A program made the translations under genes and the position numbers. A DNA stretch of 64,000 bases from Phycisphaerales bacterium (GTDB taxonomy: Bacteria; Planctomycetota; Phycisphaerae; Phycisphaerales; UBA1924), in assembly GCA_007693785.1 (NCBI GenBank), contig RECY01000030.1, positions 1-64,000 of the forward strand, given 5' to 3'. Each line of letters starts with the position of its first letter. Position 1 is the stretch's first letter. Below the pieces are notes generated by a model that saw nothing but the letters and a program-made list of their open reading frames with translations, made no database searches and had not been told where the DNA came from. Below, piece by piece: positions 1 to 8,478 of this stretch.

Positions 1-150
1 GTGGCGGTCGGGGGGCGGCGTGGCCGATGGTGTGTGTTGTTACGGGTGGGCTTGGGCGGGAGATCGCCCCGGTTGTGACGTGGGTAGGGGGATGGGGCGA
101 TGCGGGCGGGTGGACGCTACGCTGTGGGCCTGACTCGGAGGAGGCGTGCG

Positions 151-1317
151 ATGACTCAAGGCGGAACGGATCGGCGGATGGCGGATGTGTGCGAACCCGG
201 TCGATCGGGGCGTGCACGCATCACGTGCAAGGTTGGACATCCCGCGAGCGGTGGATGTGCTGGGCTGGGCCGCCTCGGCGCGGGGTTGTTCGGGCTGGCG
301 GCTGCGTCTTGCATGGTTTTCCCCGGGGCGGCGTTCGGGCAGCAGGGCGGCTTCGGGGCGGGGATCGGTTTTGGTGAGGCGTTGTGGACGCCGGAAAACG
401 GGGCGGAGGGTTCGGAGCCGGAGCGGGCCCGTCGGGCGGACCCGCTCGCGCGTTCGCTGGACGAGATTTCTGAGCCGTCGATGGGCCCGCCGAGCTTGTT
501 TTACCGCGTTCGCGCGGGGACCGACTACGCGATGCACGCGGGGTTCTCCGATCGTGGGAACAACGGCTCGATCACCTTCGTCCGCGCTCGTGCGGGCGTG
601 GACGTCATCAAGCCGTTCGAGGATCGCAGCTCGCTGACGGTCGGGTTCAACACCGAGATCTCGTTCTACGACTGGACGGATAACAGCGCCTTCTTCGGCA
701 CGAGCAGCCCGGCGTTTGACCGCGTCCACATCTACAACCTCAGCGCGACGTACGCCAAGCCGCTGGACGCGGACTGGACGGTCTTCGGCGGCGCCCGCGT
801 CCGCAGCGCGTTCCAGGACGGCGCCCGGTTCGGCGACACGCTCGCCTACGGCGGGCTCCTGGGGGCGAGCTATCGCGTGAACGACGACTTCCGCGTCGGG
901 TTCGGCTTCGCGGGCACCACGCGTCTGGAAAACACCGGCTGGATCGTCCCGATCGTGACCGTGGACTGGCAGATCGATGACCGCTGGCGCCTCCGCAACG
1001 ACACGGGCTTCGGCTTCACGCTGAGCTACGACGTTGACGCGCAGCTCAAGCTGCTGGGCGCGATCGGGTTCGAGCGGCGCGAGTTCCGCCTCGACGATAA
1101 CGAGGCCCTGCCTCGCGGGGTTGTTCGTGACACGTCGATCCCCGCGGGGCTCGGGGTGGACTGGACGAGCGAGAACCGCAAGTTCGAGGTGCGCGCGTTG
1201 GCGGGGATCATGGCGTATCAGGAATACCGCTTCTTCGACCGCAACGGGAACTTTGCGGAAAAGAGCGATACGAAGATCACCCCGGTCTTCCGCCTCGAGG
1301 TCGGGTACAACTTCTGA
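151..1317 (+). CDS. Outer-membrane beta-barrel-like protein, unknown function
   Basis: Predicted exported protein of 388 residues. The start at 151 is preceded by GGAGGAG about 8 bases upstream; a later ATG at 178 is possible. A hydrophobic stretch at residues 40-60, ending in an A-x-G type cleavage region before QQGG, looks like a signal sequence with an unusually long N-region. The rest consists of short alternating strands rich in Tyr, Trp, Phe, Gly and Asp, and it ends in Tyr-Asn-Phe, the aromatic C-terminus typical of outer-membrane barrels. Full barrels of this size usually have 12-16 strands. A hairpin terminator lies 47 bases downstream. No specific family is recognised. An outer-membrane location is inferred from composition and the C-terminal Phe. 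Confidence 0.7.
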   Translation: MTQGGTDRRMADVCEPGRSGRARITCKVGHPASGGCAGLGRLGAGLFGLAAASCMVFPGAAFGQQGGFGAGIGFGEALWTPENGAEGSEPERARRADPLARSLDEISEPSMGPPSLFYRVRAGTDYAMHAGFSDRGNNGSITFVRARAGVDVIKPFEDRSSLTVGFNTEISFYDWTDNSAFFGTSSPAFDRVHIYNLSATYAKPLDADWTVFGGARVRSAFQDGARFGDTLAYGGLLGASYRVNDDFRVGFGFAGTTRLENTGWIVPIVTVDWQIDDRWRLRNDTGFGFTLSYDVDAQLKLLGAIGFERREFRLDDNEALPRGVVRDTSIPAGLGVDWTSENRKFEVRALAGIMAYQEYRFFDRNGNFAEKSDTKITPVFRLEVGYNF

Positions 1318-1363
1318 TCCTCGCGAGTTGCCCGCGCGGAGACGGCGCGGGATGATGGATCGA

Positions 1364-1408
1364 AAAGCCGCGAGCAACCGTTCTGCGGTCGCTCGCGGCT
1401 TGTTTTTT
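1364..1408 (+). terminator. Rho-independent terminator after the beta-barrel gene
   Basis: An 11-base perfect stem, AAGCCGCGAGC pairing with GCTCGCGGCTT, has a 15-base loop and is followed by G and a run of six T on the plus strand. It lies between the plus-strand barrel gene and the convergent cyclophilin gene that ends at 1474. Confidence 0.85.
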
Positions 1409-1473
1409 CGCGGCTTGTGTCGGGTGTTCCAGCGCTGTGCCGCCGCCGTGTTTGCACAGGTGACGGCGCGGGC

Positions 1474-2505
1474 TCAGTCGCGGCGCTGCGGGGCGGGAGT
1501 GGGGCGTTCAAGCTTGGCGGGTCGGTTCGGGTAGGGCGGGGCGTCGGCGAGGTACGCGCGGATGATCCGCGGGGGCTCGCCGGTGGGGCGGTCGCCCGCG
1601 CCGACGGGGACGGCGGCGATGTCGAGGATCACCTGTGCGCCGTCGACGGCTTCGCCGAAGGCGGTGTAGTTGCCGTCGAGGAAGCTGGTGCCCTCTCGGC
1701 TGAGGCAGAGGAAGACCTGGGAGCCGTTGGAGTCGGGCATCTGACTCCGGGCCATGCTCAGGACGCCGAAGTCGTGGCGGAGGCTGCTTTGTTCGAGATC
1801 AATCATGTAGCCGGGGCCGCCGGTGCCGGTGCCGGTCGGGTCGCCGACCTGGATGACGAAGGGTGGGCGCCCGGGTCGGTCGTTGATGATGCGGTGGAAG
1901 ATGACGTCGGTGTAGAAGCCGCCTTCGGCGAGGTGGCGGAAGTTCCACGCCATGTTGGGGGCTTCGTCCGGTCGGAGTCGGATGACGATGTCGCCGGCGG
2001 AGGTTTCGAGCACGACGTGCTGATCGACGTAGGCTCGGATGCCGCTGTAGGTGTTGCCCATCGCTTGCCAGCTGATGCCCTGCCCGGTGGACTGCGCGAC
2101 TTGGGGCGAGACCATGGGCTGGAGAACAAGGGCGGGCCCGACCGGCTCGTCGCCGACGAACAGCTGCGCGTAGCGCAGACTGGGCGACGCGCCCGCGCCG
2201 GCGGCCCAGAGCTGGGGGAAGAGGGCCGCGAGGTCGGCACGGCCCTCGCTTACCGCGGCCCGGGCGGCGACGCGGGCGCTGTTGGGCTCGAGCAGGCGGA
2301 CCTCGGCGTCGCCCTCGACCCCTCCGGGGACGTCGATCGTGACGGGGATCGGGCGGTCGATGCCGTAGTAAAGGCGTTCGGGCGTCACCTGTGCGCCGGC
2401 GCCCGCGCCGAAGGCGGCAAGCGCGAGGACGGCGGCGGCGAGGCGGGGACGGGCGACGCGGGCGCGAGGCCCGCCCGGTGTGGTGGTGCTGGTGTAATGC
2501 TGCAT
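1474..2505 (-). CDS. Secreted cyclophilin-type peptidyl-prolyl isomerase
   Basis: A 343-residue protein that catalyses cis-trans isomerisation of prolyl bonds, predicted to act outside the cytoplasm. Residues 1-38 form a signal peptide (Arg-rich start, Ala/Leu core, AGA before QVTP). Residues 39-150 are an unassigned N-terminal region. The cyclophilin domain covers about 153-325, with the family landmarks FHRI, an FVIQ-GDP stretch, SMAR and SQVFLCLS. The longer open frame upstream lacks any cyclophilin or signal features, so the ATG at 2505 directly before the signal peptide is chosen. It lies 46 bases downstream of the N-formylglutamate amidohydrolase-like gene on the same strand, so it may be the last gene of that operon, although the gap is larger than those between the other members. 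Confidence 0.88.
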   Translation of the reverse strand: MQHYTSTTTPGGPRARVARPRLAAAVLALAAFGAGAGAQVTPERLYYGIDRPIPVTIDVPGGVEGDAEVRLLEPNSARVAARAAVSEGRADLAALFPQLWAAGAGASPSLRYAQLFVGDEPVGPALVLQPMVSPQVAQSTGQGISWQAMGNTYSGIRAYVDQHVVLETSAGDIVIRLRPDEAPNMAWNFRHLAEGGFYTDVIFHRIINDRPGRPPFVIQVGDPTGTGTGGPGYMIDLEQSSLRHDFGVLSMARSQMPDSNGSQVFLCLSREGTSFLDGNYTAFGEAVDGAQVILDIAAVPVGAGDRPTGEPPRIIRAYLADAPPYPNRPAKLERPTPAPQRRD

Positions 2506-2551
2506 GATGCCCGAGTGTACCGGCTCGCGCTCCGCCGGGCCGCAGGTCGGG

Positions 2552-3298
2552 TTACGGGCCCGGCTCGGGGGAACTGAGCTCGAATCGGGTGGCGTCGAGC
2601 AGAGCCGCGGTGAGCCGGTCGGCCAGTCCGCGCTGGGCGGCTCGCGAGCGGACATAGCCCTGGCGGGCTTCCAGCTCGATGCCGGCGTAGAGCGGCGCGG
2701 GCAATCGGGCGCGGAGGGCGGTGGTGAGCCCGTCGTCGGTGCCGAGGTACGGGCGGTTGAACGGGGCGCGGATCGCGGGGTGGGCCGCGAGGAGCGCGTC
2801 GCGCCATCGGGCGCAGAGCTCGTGTTCGTGCGCACGGGCGGGGTCAAAGAGGAACGCGCAGTCCAGCTCGCGCCGCTGGTTGTGGAGCTCGTCCACGCAG
2901 GTGTGGACCCCGACGTGGAGCACGCGCCGCCCGGCGTCGGTGTGCGCACGGATCGTGCGCTCGACGCCCGCGCGGTGGGGCGTGTGGTATCGCGCGAGAA
3001 TCTCGGCACGATCGCACTCCCCCAGCCCGCGTGTGAACTCGCTGAACAGGTCGGGCTGGTCCTCGGATCGGTTCGGATCGACGAGCAGGCGCGTCGCGGT
3101 GGTCACGTGCAGCGGTGCGCCGAGGTTCGCGGCGAGTTGCAGAGCGATGCCGAGCGAGCCGGGGTCCCACCCGCGGTGGGAGCGGAGCGTCTCTCCTGCG
3201 CCGCGGAAGCGCGGCCGATACTCGGGCGGCACGTCACGCCCCGCGTGCTCGCACGAGAGCACGATCGCGTCGGGTCGCCATGGGTTGGACGTCATCAT
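2552..3298 (-). CDS. N-formylglutamate amidohydrolase-family protein
   Basis: A 248-residue cytosolic protein of the N-formylglutamate amidohydrolase (HutG-like) family. These are metal-dependent hydrolases of N-acyl amide bonds. Visible family features are the N-terminal SCEHAGRDVPPEYR segment, an HRGWDPGSLGIA segment, LLVDPNRSED and a GVHTCVDE stretch with candidate metal-binding His and Asp residues. Two adjacent ATG codons (3298 and 3295) could start it; both fit the first conserved strand. Its start is only 4 bases after the GCS2 ligase stop, so the two are surely co-transcribed. In this setting, hydrolysis of an amide or acyl group on the product of the neighbouring ligases is more likely than histidine degradation, because no hut genes are present. 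The true substrate is unknown. Confidence 0.85.
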   Translation of the reverse strand: MMTSNPWRPDAIVLSCEHAGRDVPPEYRPRFRGAGETLRSHRGWDPGSLGIALQLAANLGAPLHVTTATRLLVDPNRSEDQPDLFSEFTRGLGECDRAEILARYHTPHRAGVERTIRAHTDAGRRVLHVGVHTCVDELHNQRRELDCAFLFDPARAHEHELCARWRDALLAAHPAIRAPFNRPYLGTDDGLTTALRARLPAPLYAGIELEARQGYVRSRAAQRGLADRLTAALLDATRFELSSPEPGP

Positions 3299-3302
3299 GC
3301 GT

Positions 3303-4568
3303 TCACTCGGCCCGGAAGAGCTCGCCCTCGTGCAAGCAGCCCGCGAGCTCGGCGTAGACGACGCGGAACGCCTCGGGCGCGGGTGAATCGCCCAGCGCAC
3401 GCACGAGACGCGACGCGAGCGAGCCGGCGCGGAGCATCCGGCGCAGCGTCGGCGTGAACTCGCGATCGCTCGGCATGAGCTCGTCGAGCAGCCACGACCA
3501 GAGCTCGCCCGCGGGGAGCGGGCGTCGTTGCCCGAAAGCCGCGAGCAGGGACGGCTCGCGCACCATCGCGCCCTCGGCGTCGCGGACGCACTCCATCAGC
3601 GCCGCCAGCAGCGGCTCGGGCTCGATCGCCTGCTGCGCCGTCAGGGCGAGCCAGCGCTCTTCGGTCAGCGCGCGCACGGCTTCGGTGACGAGCGCGACGG
3701 CGGCGAGGTCGGCAGCCGGGCATTCCTGCGTGTCGATCAGGCGGAGCTCGATCGCGCCGCGGTCGAACCGCGCCATCGCCCCTCGAGCGTTGGCGAACTC
3801 GTGGCGCAGCACGCCCTCCGGGTCGTGCGGCGACAGGTCGGCGTACAGGCGACCGAGCACGTCGCGCTCGAACGCCTCACGCGTGAACACGCGCTCCGGC
3901 ACGACGTGCCCGACCATGCTCGGCACGCGGTCCGCGTTGTGGCGGTACACCTTCAGCCGCTGGTCCAGATTCGGGGCACGCTTCCCGTCGGCGTACGGGC
4001 TGCTCGCGGTGAGCGCGGGGATCAGCGGGAGCACAAGGCGGCAGGCCGCGTGCAGACGCCCGAACTCCGCGTCGCTCGCGAACGGCAGGTTCACGTGCGT
4101 GCTCTGCAGGTTGCCCCACCCGTGCCCCCGGCAGCCGAAGATGCGGTCGTAGGTCGCGTAGATCTCGTTGTTCTCGTGCGGCCAGAGCTTTGTTTCGCGG
4201 TCCGGGTTCATCCACGGGTGCATACCGGTGGGGAGCAGGCGCGCGCCCATCGGCGCGAGGTGGGCGTTGATGCGGCGCACGTGGTCCTGGAAGTGGTGCG
4301 CGAGCCCGGCGAGCTGCGGCGCGGGGCGATGGGTCTTCAGTTCCGCGACGTGCAGCGCCAGCTCGTTGGACCAGCTGATGACGCCGCCCGGGCCGTCGGG
4401 CTCGACGTCGGTCGCGTCCCCGCCGCCCGCGGCTCGGAAGAGCGCATCGGCGAGTGGGCGGACGTCGAGCGTCTCGGCGTCGGCGATCATGTACTCGATC
4501 TCGACGCCGAAGGCCTCGAAGAGCCCGATCGGATAGCGGTAGTCGGCGTGCTCTGGGGTGTTGCTCAT
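3303..4568 (-). CDS. GCS2-family carboxylate-amine ligase (glutamate-cysteine ligase-like)
   Basis: A 421-residue cytosolic ligase of the GCS2 / YbdK family, which uses ATP to join a carboxylate (often glutamate) to an amine. The N-terminus has FGVEIEYMI, the usual metal and substrate strand of the family, followed by NELALHVAELKT, LLPTGMHPWMNP, the STHVNLPF segment and RAPNLDQRLKVYR. Its ATG overlaps the RimK-like gene stop by 4 bases (ATGA), which suggests translational coupling. The downstream hydrolase begins 4 bases after its stop. Classic glutathione synthesis would need a glutathione synthetase; the RimK-like ATP-grasp next door could fill a similar second-ligase role, but its extra N-terminal domain argues for another product. 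The class is secure and the substrate unknown. Confidence 0.88.
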   Translation of the reverse strand: MSNTPEHADYRYPIGLFEAFGVEIEYMIADAETLDVRPLADALFRAAGGGDATDVEPDGPGGVISWSNELALHVAELKTHRPAPQLAGLAHHFQDHVRRINAHLAPMGARLLPTGMHPWMNPDRETKLWPHENNEIYATYDRIFGCRGHGWGNLQSTHVNLPFASDAEFGRLHAACRLVLPLIPALTASSPYADGKRAPNLDQRLKVYRHNADRVPSMVGHVVPERVFTREAFERDVLGRLYADLSPHDPEGVLRHEFANARGAMARFDRGAIELRLIDTQECPAADLAAVALVTEAVRALTEERWLALTAQQAIEPEPLLAALMECVRDAEGAMVREPSLLAAFGQRRPLPAGELWSWLLDELMPSDREFTPTLRRMLRAGSLASRLVRALGDSPAPEAFRVVYAELAGCLHEGELFRAE

Positions 4569-6010
4569 CGCGCTTCGAGCTTCCAGAAGAAGTGTTGCAT
4601 GACGCGTAGGTAGAGCGCGTCCCCGAGGGCCGCGTCTTCGACGCCCGCGTCGATGTTGGGGTTGTCGTTGACCTCGATGACGACGGGCTTGCCGCGGACG
4701 ACCTTGAGATCGACGCCGTAGAGCCCGTCGCCCATCAGGTTCGCCGCTCGCACCGCCAGCTTGAGCACGCGCGGCTCGACCTGGTCGAGCGGGAGAGTCT
4801 CGAACCCGCCCTCGTGCGTGCCCTCGTGGTCGCGCTTGACGATCTGCCAGTGCCCCTCGGCCATGCCGTAGCGGCAGGCGTAGAGCGGCTTGCCCCCGAG
4901 CACGCCGATGCGCCAGTCAAAATCGGTCGGGACGTATTCCTGCGCGATGAGCAGGTCCGAGCCTTCGAAGAGCTTGTTGAGCGTGGGCGTGAGCTCGGAT
5001 TCTTCGTCGAGGCGGAGCACCCCGGCGGAGAAGGCGCTGTCGGGCTGCTTGACGACGCAGGGCAAGCCGAGCGAGCGGATGCCCTCGGCGGCGTTCTCCT
5101 TGGCGAGGATTAGCGTTTTGGGCGTTGCCACGCGGTGGCGCGCGAGCGTCTCGGCGAGGAAGACCTTGTTCGTGCAACGGACGATGGACTTGGGGTCGTC
5201 AATCACGACCATGCCCTCGGCGGCCGCGCGACGAGAAAACCGGTAGGTGTAGTGGTTGACGTACGTCGTGTCACGGATAAAGAGCGCGTCGTACTCCGCG
5301 ACGCGCCCGTAGGCGTCCTTCTCGATCAGCTCGCAGCGGATGCCCAGCTCCGCACCGGCCTTGATGAACTTCTTCAACGCTTTTGGGCTCGACGGCGGCA
5401 TCGGGTCCGACGGGCTGTGCAGAATCGCCAAGTCGTACTTGGCCGGGGGCACGGCCTTGTTGCGCCGCGGGGCGCGCTTCAGGTATCGCTCGGCCTGCTG
5501 GGCGACGAAGTCGCGGTGCGAGTCGGGCACGTCGGCGAGGCCCAGGAACCGGATGCCCGCGAGGCGCCAGCGTGTTTCCCGCTCGAATCGGACGCGGAGC
5601 AGCGGCGCGGGGAAGGCGTTGAAGACCGCCAGGGCGAGGCGGTCGTGGGCCGAGGCGAGGTTGCGCCCGAAGTAGACGCTGAGCTCGAAGGTGTCCGAGC
5701 GGATGCGCCGGAGGCTGGTCTGCATCAGCTCGTCGAGATCCTGCGAGGCGAGCTTGAGCACCGGCGCGAGCTTCAGGTCCTGAATCGAGGCGACCGAGGG
5801 GAGCGGGCGGTGCCCGCGCGCCTCGGCCAGCAGCGAGACGTAATACCCCGACGCCTGATAGCGGAAGCTGCGGCAGAGGTTGAATACCTTGCGCCCCGGG
5901 CCCTGCGCCAGCGCATCGTCCGAGAGGTATCGGTACGCGCTGACCAGCTCCGCACCCTGAACGTGCAGCTCCCAACGCTTCGGCGAATCGACGACCAGCA
6001 GCGGCTTCAT
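4565..6010 (-). CDS. RimK-like ATP-grasp ligase with RLAN-type N-terminal domain
   Basis: A 481-residue cytosolic ligase. Residues 1 to about 230 resemble the RimK-like ATP-grasp N-terminal (RLAN) domain, recognised by the WELHVQGAELVSAYRYL start and the conserved LCRSFRYQ segment. The ATP-grasp domain follows (about 260-475), with a nucleotide-binding Lys in VVKQPDSAFSAGV and the Mg-binding Glu446 and Asn448 in VIEVNDNPNID. ATP-grasp ligases of this group form amide bonds, typically adding amino acids to a carboxylate through an acyl-phosphate. The ATG at 6010 overlaps the stop of the upstream peptidase gene (TGATG), which fixes the start; the open frame extending further upstream is only the antisense-like shadow of that gene. 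The partner GCS2 ligase overlaps its 3' end. Confidence 0.88.
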   Translation of the reverse strand: MKPLLVVDSPKRWELHVQGAELVSAYRYLSDDALAQGPGRKVFNLCRSFRYQASGYYVSLLAEARGHRPLPSVASIQDLKLAPVLKLASQDLDELMQTSLRRIRSDTFELSVYFGRNLASAHDRLALAVFNAFPAPLLRVRFERETRWRLAGIRFLGLADVPDSHRDFVAQQAERYLKRAPRRNKAVPPAKYDLAILHSPSDPMPPSSPKALKKFIKAGAELGIRCELIEKDAYGRVAEYDALFIRDTTYVNHYTYRFSRRAAAEGMVVIDDPKSIVRCTNKVFLAETLARHRVATPKTLILAKENAAEGIRSLGLPCVVKQPDSAFSAGVLRLDEESELTPTLNKLFEGSDLLIAQEYVPTDFDWRIGVLGGKPLYACRYGMAEGHWQIVKRDHEGTHEGGFETLPLDQVEPRVLKLAVRAANLMGDGLYGVDLKVVRGKPVVIEVNDNPNIDAGVEDAALGDALYLRVMQHFFWKLEAR

Positions 6011-6963
6011 CACGTTTGTCCGTCCTCTTGCGTGCGCCGTACGCCGTCGGTCCCGTCGCCCTCGCCGGCGGCGGAGCCCGGCTCGCCCGGGGGCTCGATC
6101 ACGAGCAGGTTGGCGTCGTGGGAGAGGACGCCGAGCATGATCGCGGGGACCAGGCGAGACATCTTGACCGTGTAGCGCTGGGTTTCGAAGCCGGGGTTGT
6201 CCGAGAGCGGGTCGGCGATGGTCACGCGCCGCCCCTTTTTTTCGTACCCGTGCAGCACGACGAAGTGCCCGGCCGGGGCGCCGCGGACGTCGTCGTAGTC
6301 GTCGTTGGGCCCGAACTCGCGGGCGCAGCGGTAGAGATAGGTCGCGCTCACCCCGGTCAGCACGGGCCGCCCGGCGCGGATGAAGCCGGAGATGAGGCGG
6401 CTGGTCAGGTCCCGCAGGCGGACCTGCCCGCCGAGGCGCAGGAACTCGAGGTAGGCGGCGGTGGTGGTGAGGAAGCGCTGGTCCGTCTCGCGCCGTTCGC
6501 CGGTGATGGGGCGCGCCAGGGCCTGCGCCTGGAGCTTGGCGGCCAGCTCGGTCGGGTCCGAGCGCCCGCCGCGGGTGAACCAGGTCGGGTCGAACATGTG
6601 CAGGTTGAAGGTGTAGAGCGTGGCGCGGTAGCCGCGGGCGAGGGCGTGGGCCCCGAGCATGGAGGCGATCGTTCCCCGCCCGACGCCGGCGGTGTTCAGG
6701 CTGGTCGCGGACTGGATGATCTCCGCGAGCGAGGCGTCGTCCCCCCAGTAGCGGTAGACGGCGTGGAGGCAGGTCGGCCCGCACGTCTCGTCGTCCGGCT
6801 GGGCGAGGATCTCGACCGGCAGGATCTCCGCGAGCGGGCCCGGCGGGCGGGACGGGCGACGGGCGTGCGCGGGGTACTGCTGCGCGTGCGTGTCGGGCGA
6901 TCGCTTGCCGCCGGCGGGCCCGTCGGGATTCGTCTTCGGCTTGGGGGGGACGGGCCTGGGCAT
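6010..6963 (-). CDS. C39-like papain-fold peptidase, first gene of the amidoligase operon
   Basis: A 317-residue protein with a C39-like cysteine protease core. Gln55 and Cys61 sit in AQPDDETCGPTC, the typical oxyanion-hole and nucleophile arrangement. His233 lies in AGHFVVLHGY and Asp251 in IADPLSDNPG, completing a plausible catalytic triad. Residues 1-50 are Pro/Lys/Arg-rich and look disordered; there is no signal peptide or ABC transporter fusion, so it is probably cytosolic, unlike bacteriocin-exporter C39 domains. Its stop overlaps the RimK-like start by one base. The likely job is trimming a peptide or removing an isopeptide or amide-linked product of the two downstream ligases. The ATG at 6963 is chosen because upstream residues lose any family resemblance. 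Confidence 0.82.
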   Translation of the reverse strand: MPRPVPPKPKTNPDGPAGGKRSPDTHAQQYPAHARRPSRPPGPLAEILPVEILAQPDDETCGPTCLHAVYRYWGDDASLAEIIQSATSLNTAGVGRGTIASMLGAHALARGYRATLYTFNLHMFDPTWFTRGGRSDPTELAAKLQAQALARPITGERRETDQRFLTTTAAYLEFLRLGGQVRLRDLTSRLISGFIRAGRPVLTGVSATYLYRCAREFGPNDDYDDVRGAPAGHFVVLHGYEKKGRRVTIADPLSDNPGFETQRYTVKMSRLVPAIMLGVLSHDANLLVIEPPGEPGSAAGEGDGTDGVRRTQEDGQT

Positions 6964-7172
6964 GCGGGGTCTGGCGTCCTTGCCGTCATCATGAGGCGCG
7001 GCCGGAACGACCGACCCGTGGCATGATTCTATTACCGAACGCGAGCGCCCATGCGCCCGCGAGCCGATGTGTTCATCGGCAGACCACCCGCGCGACCCGC
7101 AGCCTCGCCGTCGAGGCGACCGAGCTATGCCGACCCAAGACCAGACCGACCCAAGAAAGGCAGCGAGACCCG

Positions 7173-8285
7173 ATGACCACCCCCTCAGGCCCCGGCGGCG
7201 CGGTTGGCGGGCACGTTCTCGTGCTGTTCGCGTTCGACGTCGGGTTTCAGGTGGACCTGGACGCCGCGGGGCGGGCGGTGCAGGAGTCGCGACGGCTCGA
7301 GGTCGTCCGGGCGCGTCGCCCCGCGCCGGTCTGGTTCGACTACAGCCCCGCGCCGCTGCGGTTCCAGTCTCAGGGTCCGTCGGTGAGTGTGGGCGAGTCG
7401 CGGGCGGAGGAGGCGGTCGATGTCTTGCTCTACGATTTCGGGGCGGTGCTGCTGACCTATCGCCTGCCGCTGCCGGCAACGATCGGCGAGTTGCCGGCGC
7501 TGAGCGCGCGCCTCTCGGCCGACCGCGGGCTCGTCGCCGACGCGCGAACACGGGTCGAGCGCATCATGGCGGCGATCGGCCCGGCGATCGAGCGCCCACG
7601 CCTGCACGAGGCGGTCGAGGACTACGTCATCTTCGCGGTGACCGACTGGCCCGAGGGCCAGACGCCCGAATCGCTCGCGGTCGCGCACGCCTCGACGCTC
7701 ACCAGCGCGATCGAGGGCGAGACGATCGAGCTCGCGCCGGAGCAGCAGGACCGCCTGATGCAGAGCCGCATCGCCTACGCCCCGACGGACGTCGCGGTGA
7801 TCGACTGGAACGCGGCGGTGCTTTTTGATCGGGAGCCGGAGGACGTCGTCGCGGTGCTCCAGCACGCGAACGTGGAGCTGCTTGAGCTGCGCGTGCTGGA
7901 CGACGAGCTCGACGCGATCCTGGACCACGCCGACGAGACGCTCAACGCGATCATCGGGCGGCGCATCTGGCCGGCGCTCGGCAGCGGTCGGCTGCTGGCG
8001 CGGTTCGCGGGCGTGCAGACCGACGCGGCCGTCATGTTCGAGGGCGTCAACAACGCGATCAAGCTCGTGGGCAACCAGTACCTCGCCCGCCTCTACCGCC
8101 TCGCGGCCCAACGCCTCGACCTGCAGGCGTGGCAGACCAGCGTGCAGCGCAAGCTGGAGGCGGCCGACAACCTCTACGACAAGATGTCCGACACCACCAG
8201 CGTGCGCCGGCTCGAAACGCTGGAGTGGGTCATCATCATCCTGATCGCGATCTCCATCCTGCTGATGATCTTCCCGGTGTATTGA
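7173..8285 (+). CDS. DUF155 / RMND1-Sif2-like membrane-anchored protein
   Basis: A 370-residue protein resembling the DUF155 family (yeast Rmd1/Sif2, human RMND1), whose biochemical role is not settled. The evidence is FAFDVGFQVDL near the N-terminus, a LLYDFGAVLLTY strand, the long helical AVMFEGVNNAIKLVGNQYLARLYRLA region, and the family-typical C-terminal anchor LETLEWVIIILIAISILLMI after about residue 345. The membrane anchor is at the extreme C-terminus with about three residues beyond, so most of the protein is cytosolic. The start ATG at 7173 has AGAAAGG 12 bases upstream. It is divergent from the amidoligase operon with 209 bases between them and is followed by the subtilase gene on the same strand. 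Confidence 0.65.
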   Translation: MTTPSGPGGAVGGHVLVLFAFDVGFQVDLDAAGRAVQESRRLEVVRARRPAPVWFDYSPAPLRFQSQGPSVSVGESRAEEAVDVLLYDFGAVLLTYRLPLPATIGELPALSARLSADRGLVADARTRVERIMAAIGPAIERPRLHEAVEDYVIFAVTDWPEGQTPESLAVAHASTLTSAIEGETIELAPEQQDRLMQSRIAYAPTDVAVIDWNAAVLFDREPEDVVAVLQHANVELLELRVLDDELDAILDHADETLNAIIGRRIWPALGSGRLLARFAGVQTDAAVMFEGVNNAIKLVGNQYLARLYRLAAQRLDLQAWQTSVQRKLEAADNLYDKMSDTTSVRRLETLEWVIIILIAISILLMIFPVY

Positions 8286-8286
8286 T

Positions 8287-8312
8287 CGCCAACCCGCCAA
8301 CCCGCCAACCCG
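8287..8312. repeat. Short tandem repeat, AACCCGCC x3
   Basis: Three direct copies of the octamer AACCCGCC lie immediately after the stop of the DUF155-like gene. The array is too short to be a minisatellite of note and has no apparent function. Confidence 0.6.
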
Positions 8313-8478
8313 CCGATCCCGGGCTCGCGGGCCCCGCCCGTGCCGACATCGCTTTGAGGCGGGGGGCGCCCTCCGGGCGTGCGAATCGGCCCGGGGTGTC
8401 TGCCCCGTCGGCAACCCGGCGGGCGTTCAGCCGGTAGGCTGCACCACGCGCCGGTGTTCGGCGCAGGAGGTGCACCGC

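Noticed and set aside
40-1377. A 445-codon minus-strand frame over the beta-barrel gene
   Set aside because: It has no recognisable domain, ends through the terminator hairpin and opposes a well-supported plus-strand gene.
3303-4568. Calling the GCS2 protein gshA of glutathione synthesis
   Set aside because: The partner ATP-grasp has an RLAN domain, and a peptidase and amidohydrolase are coupled to it. Nothing else in the window suggests glutathione.
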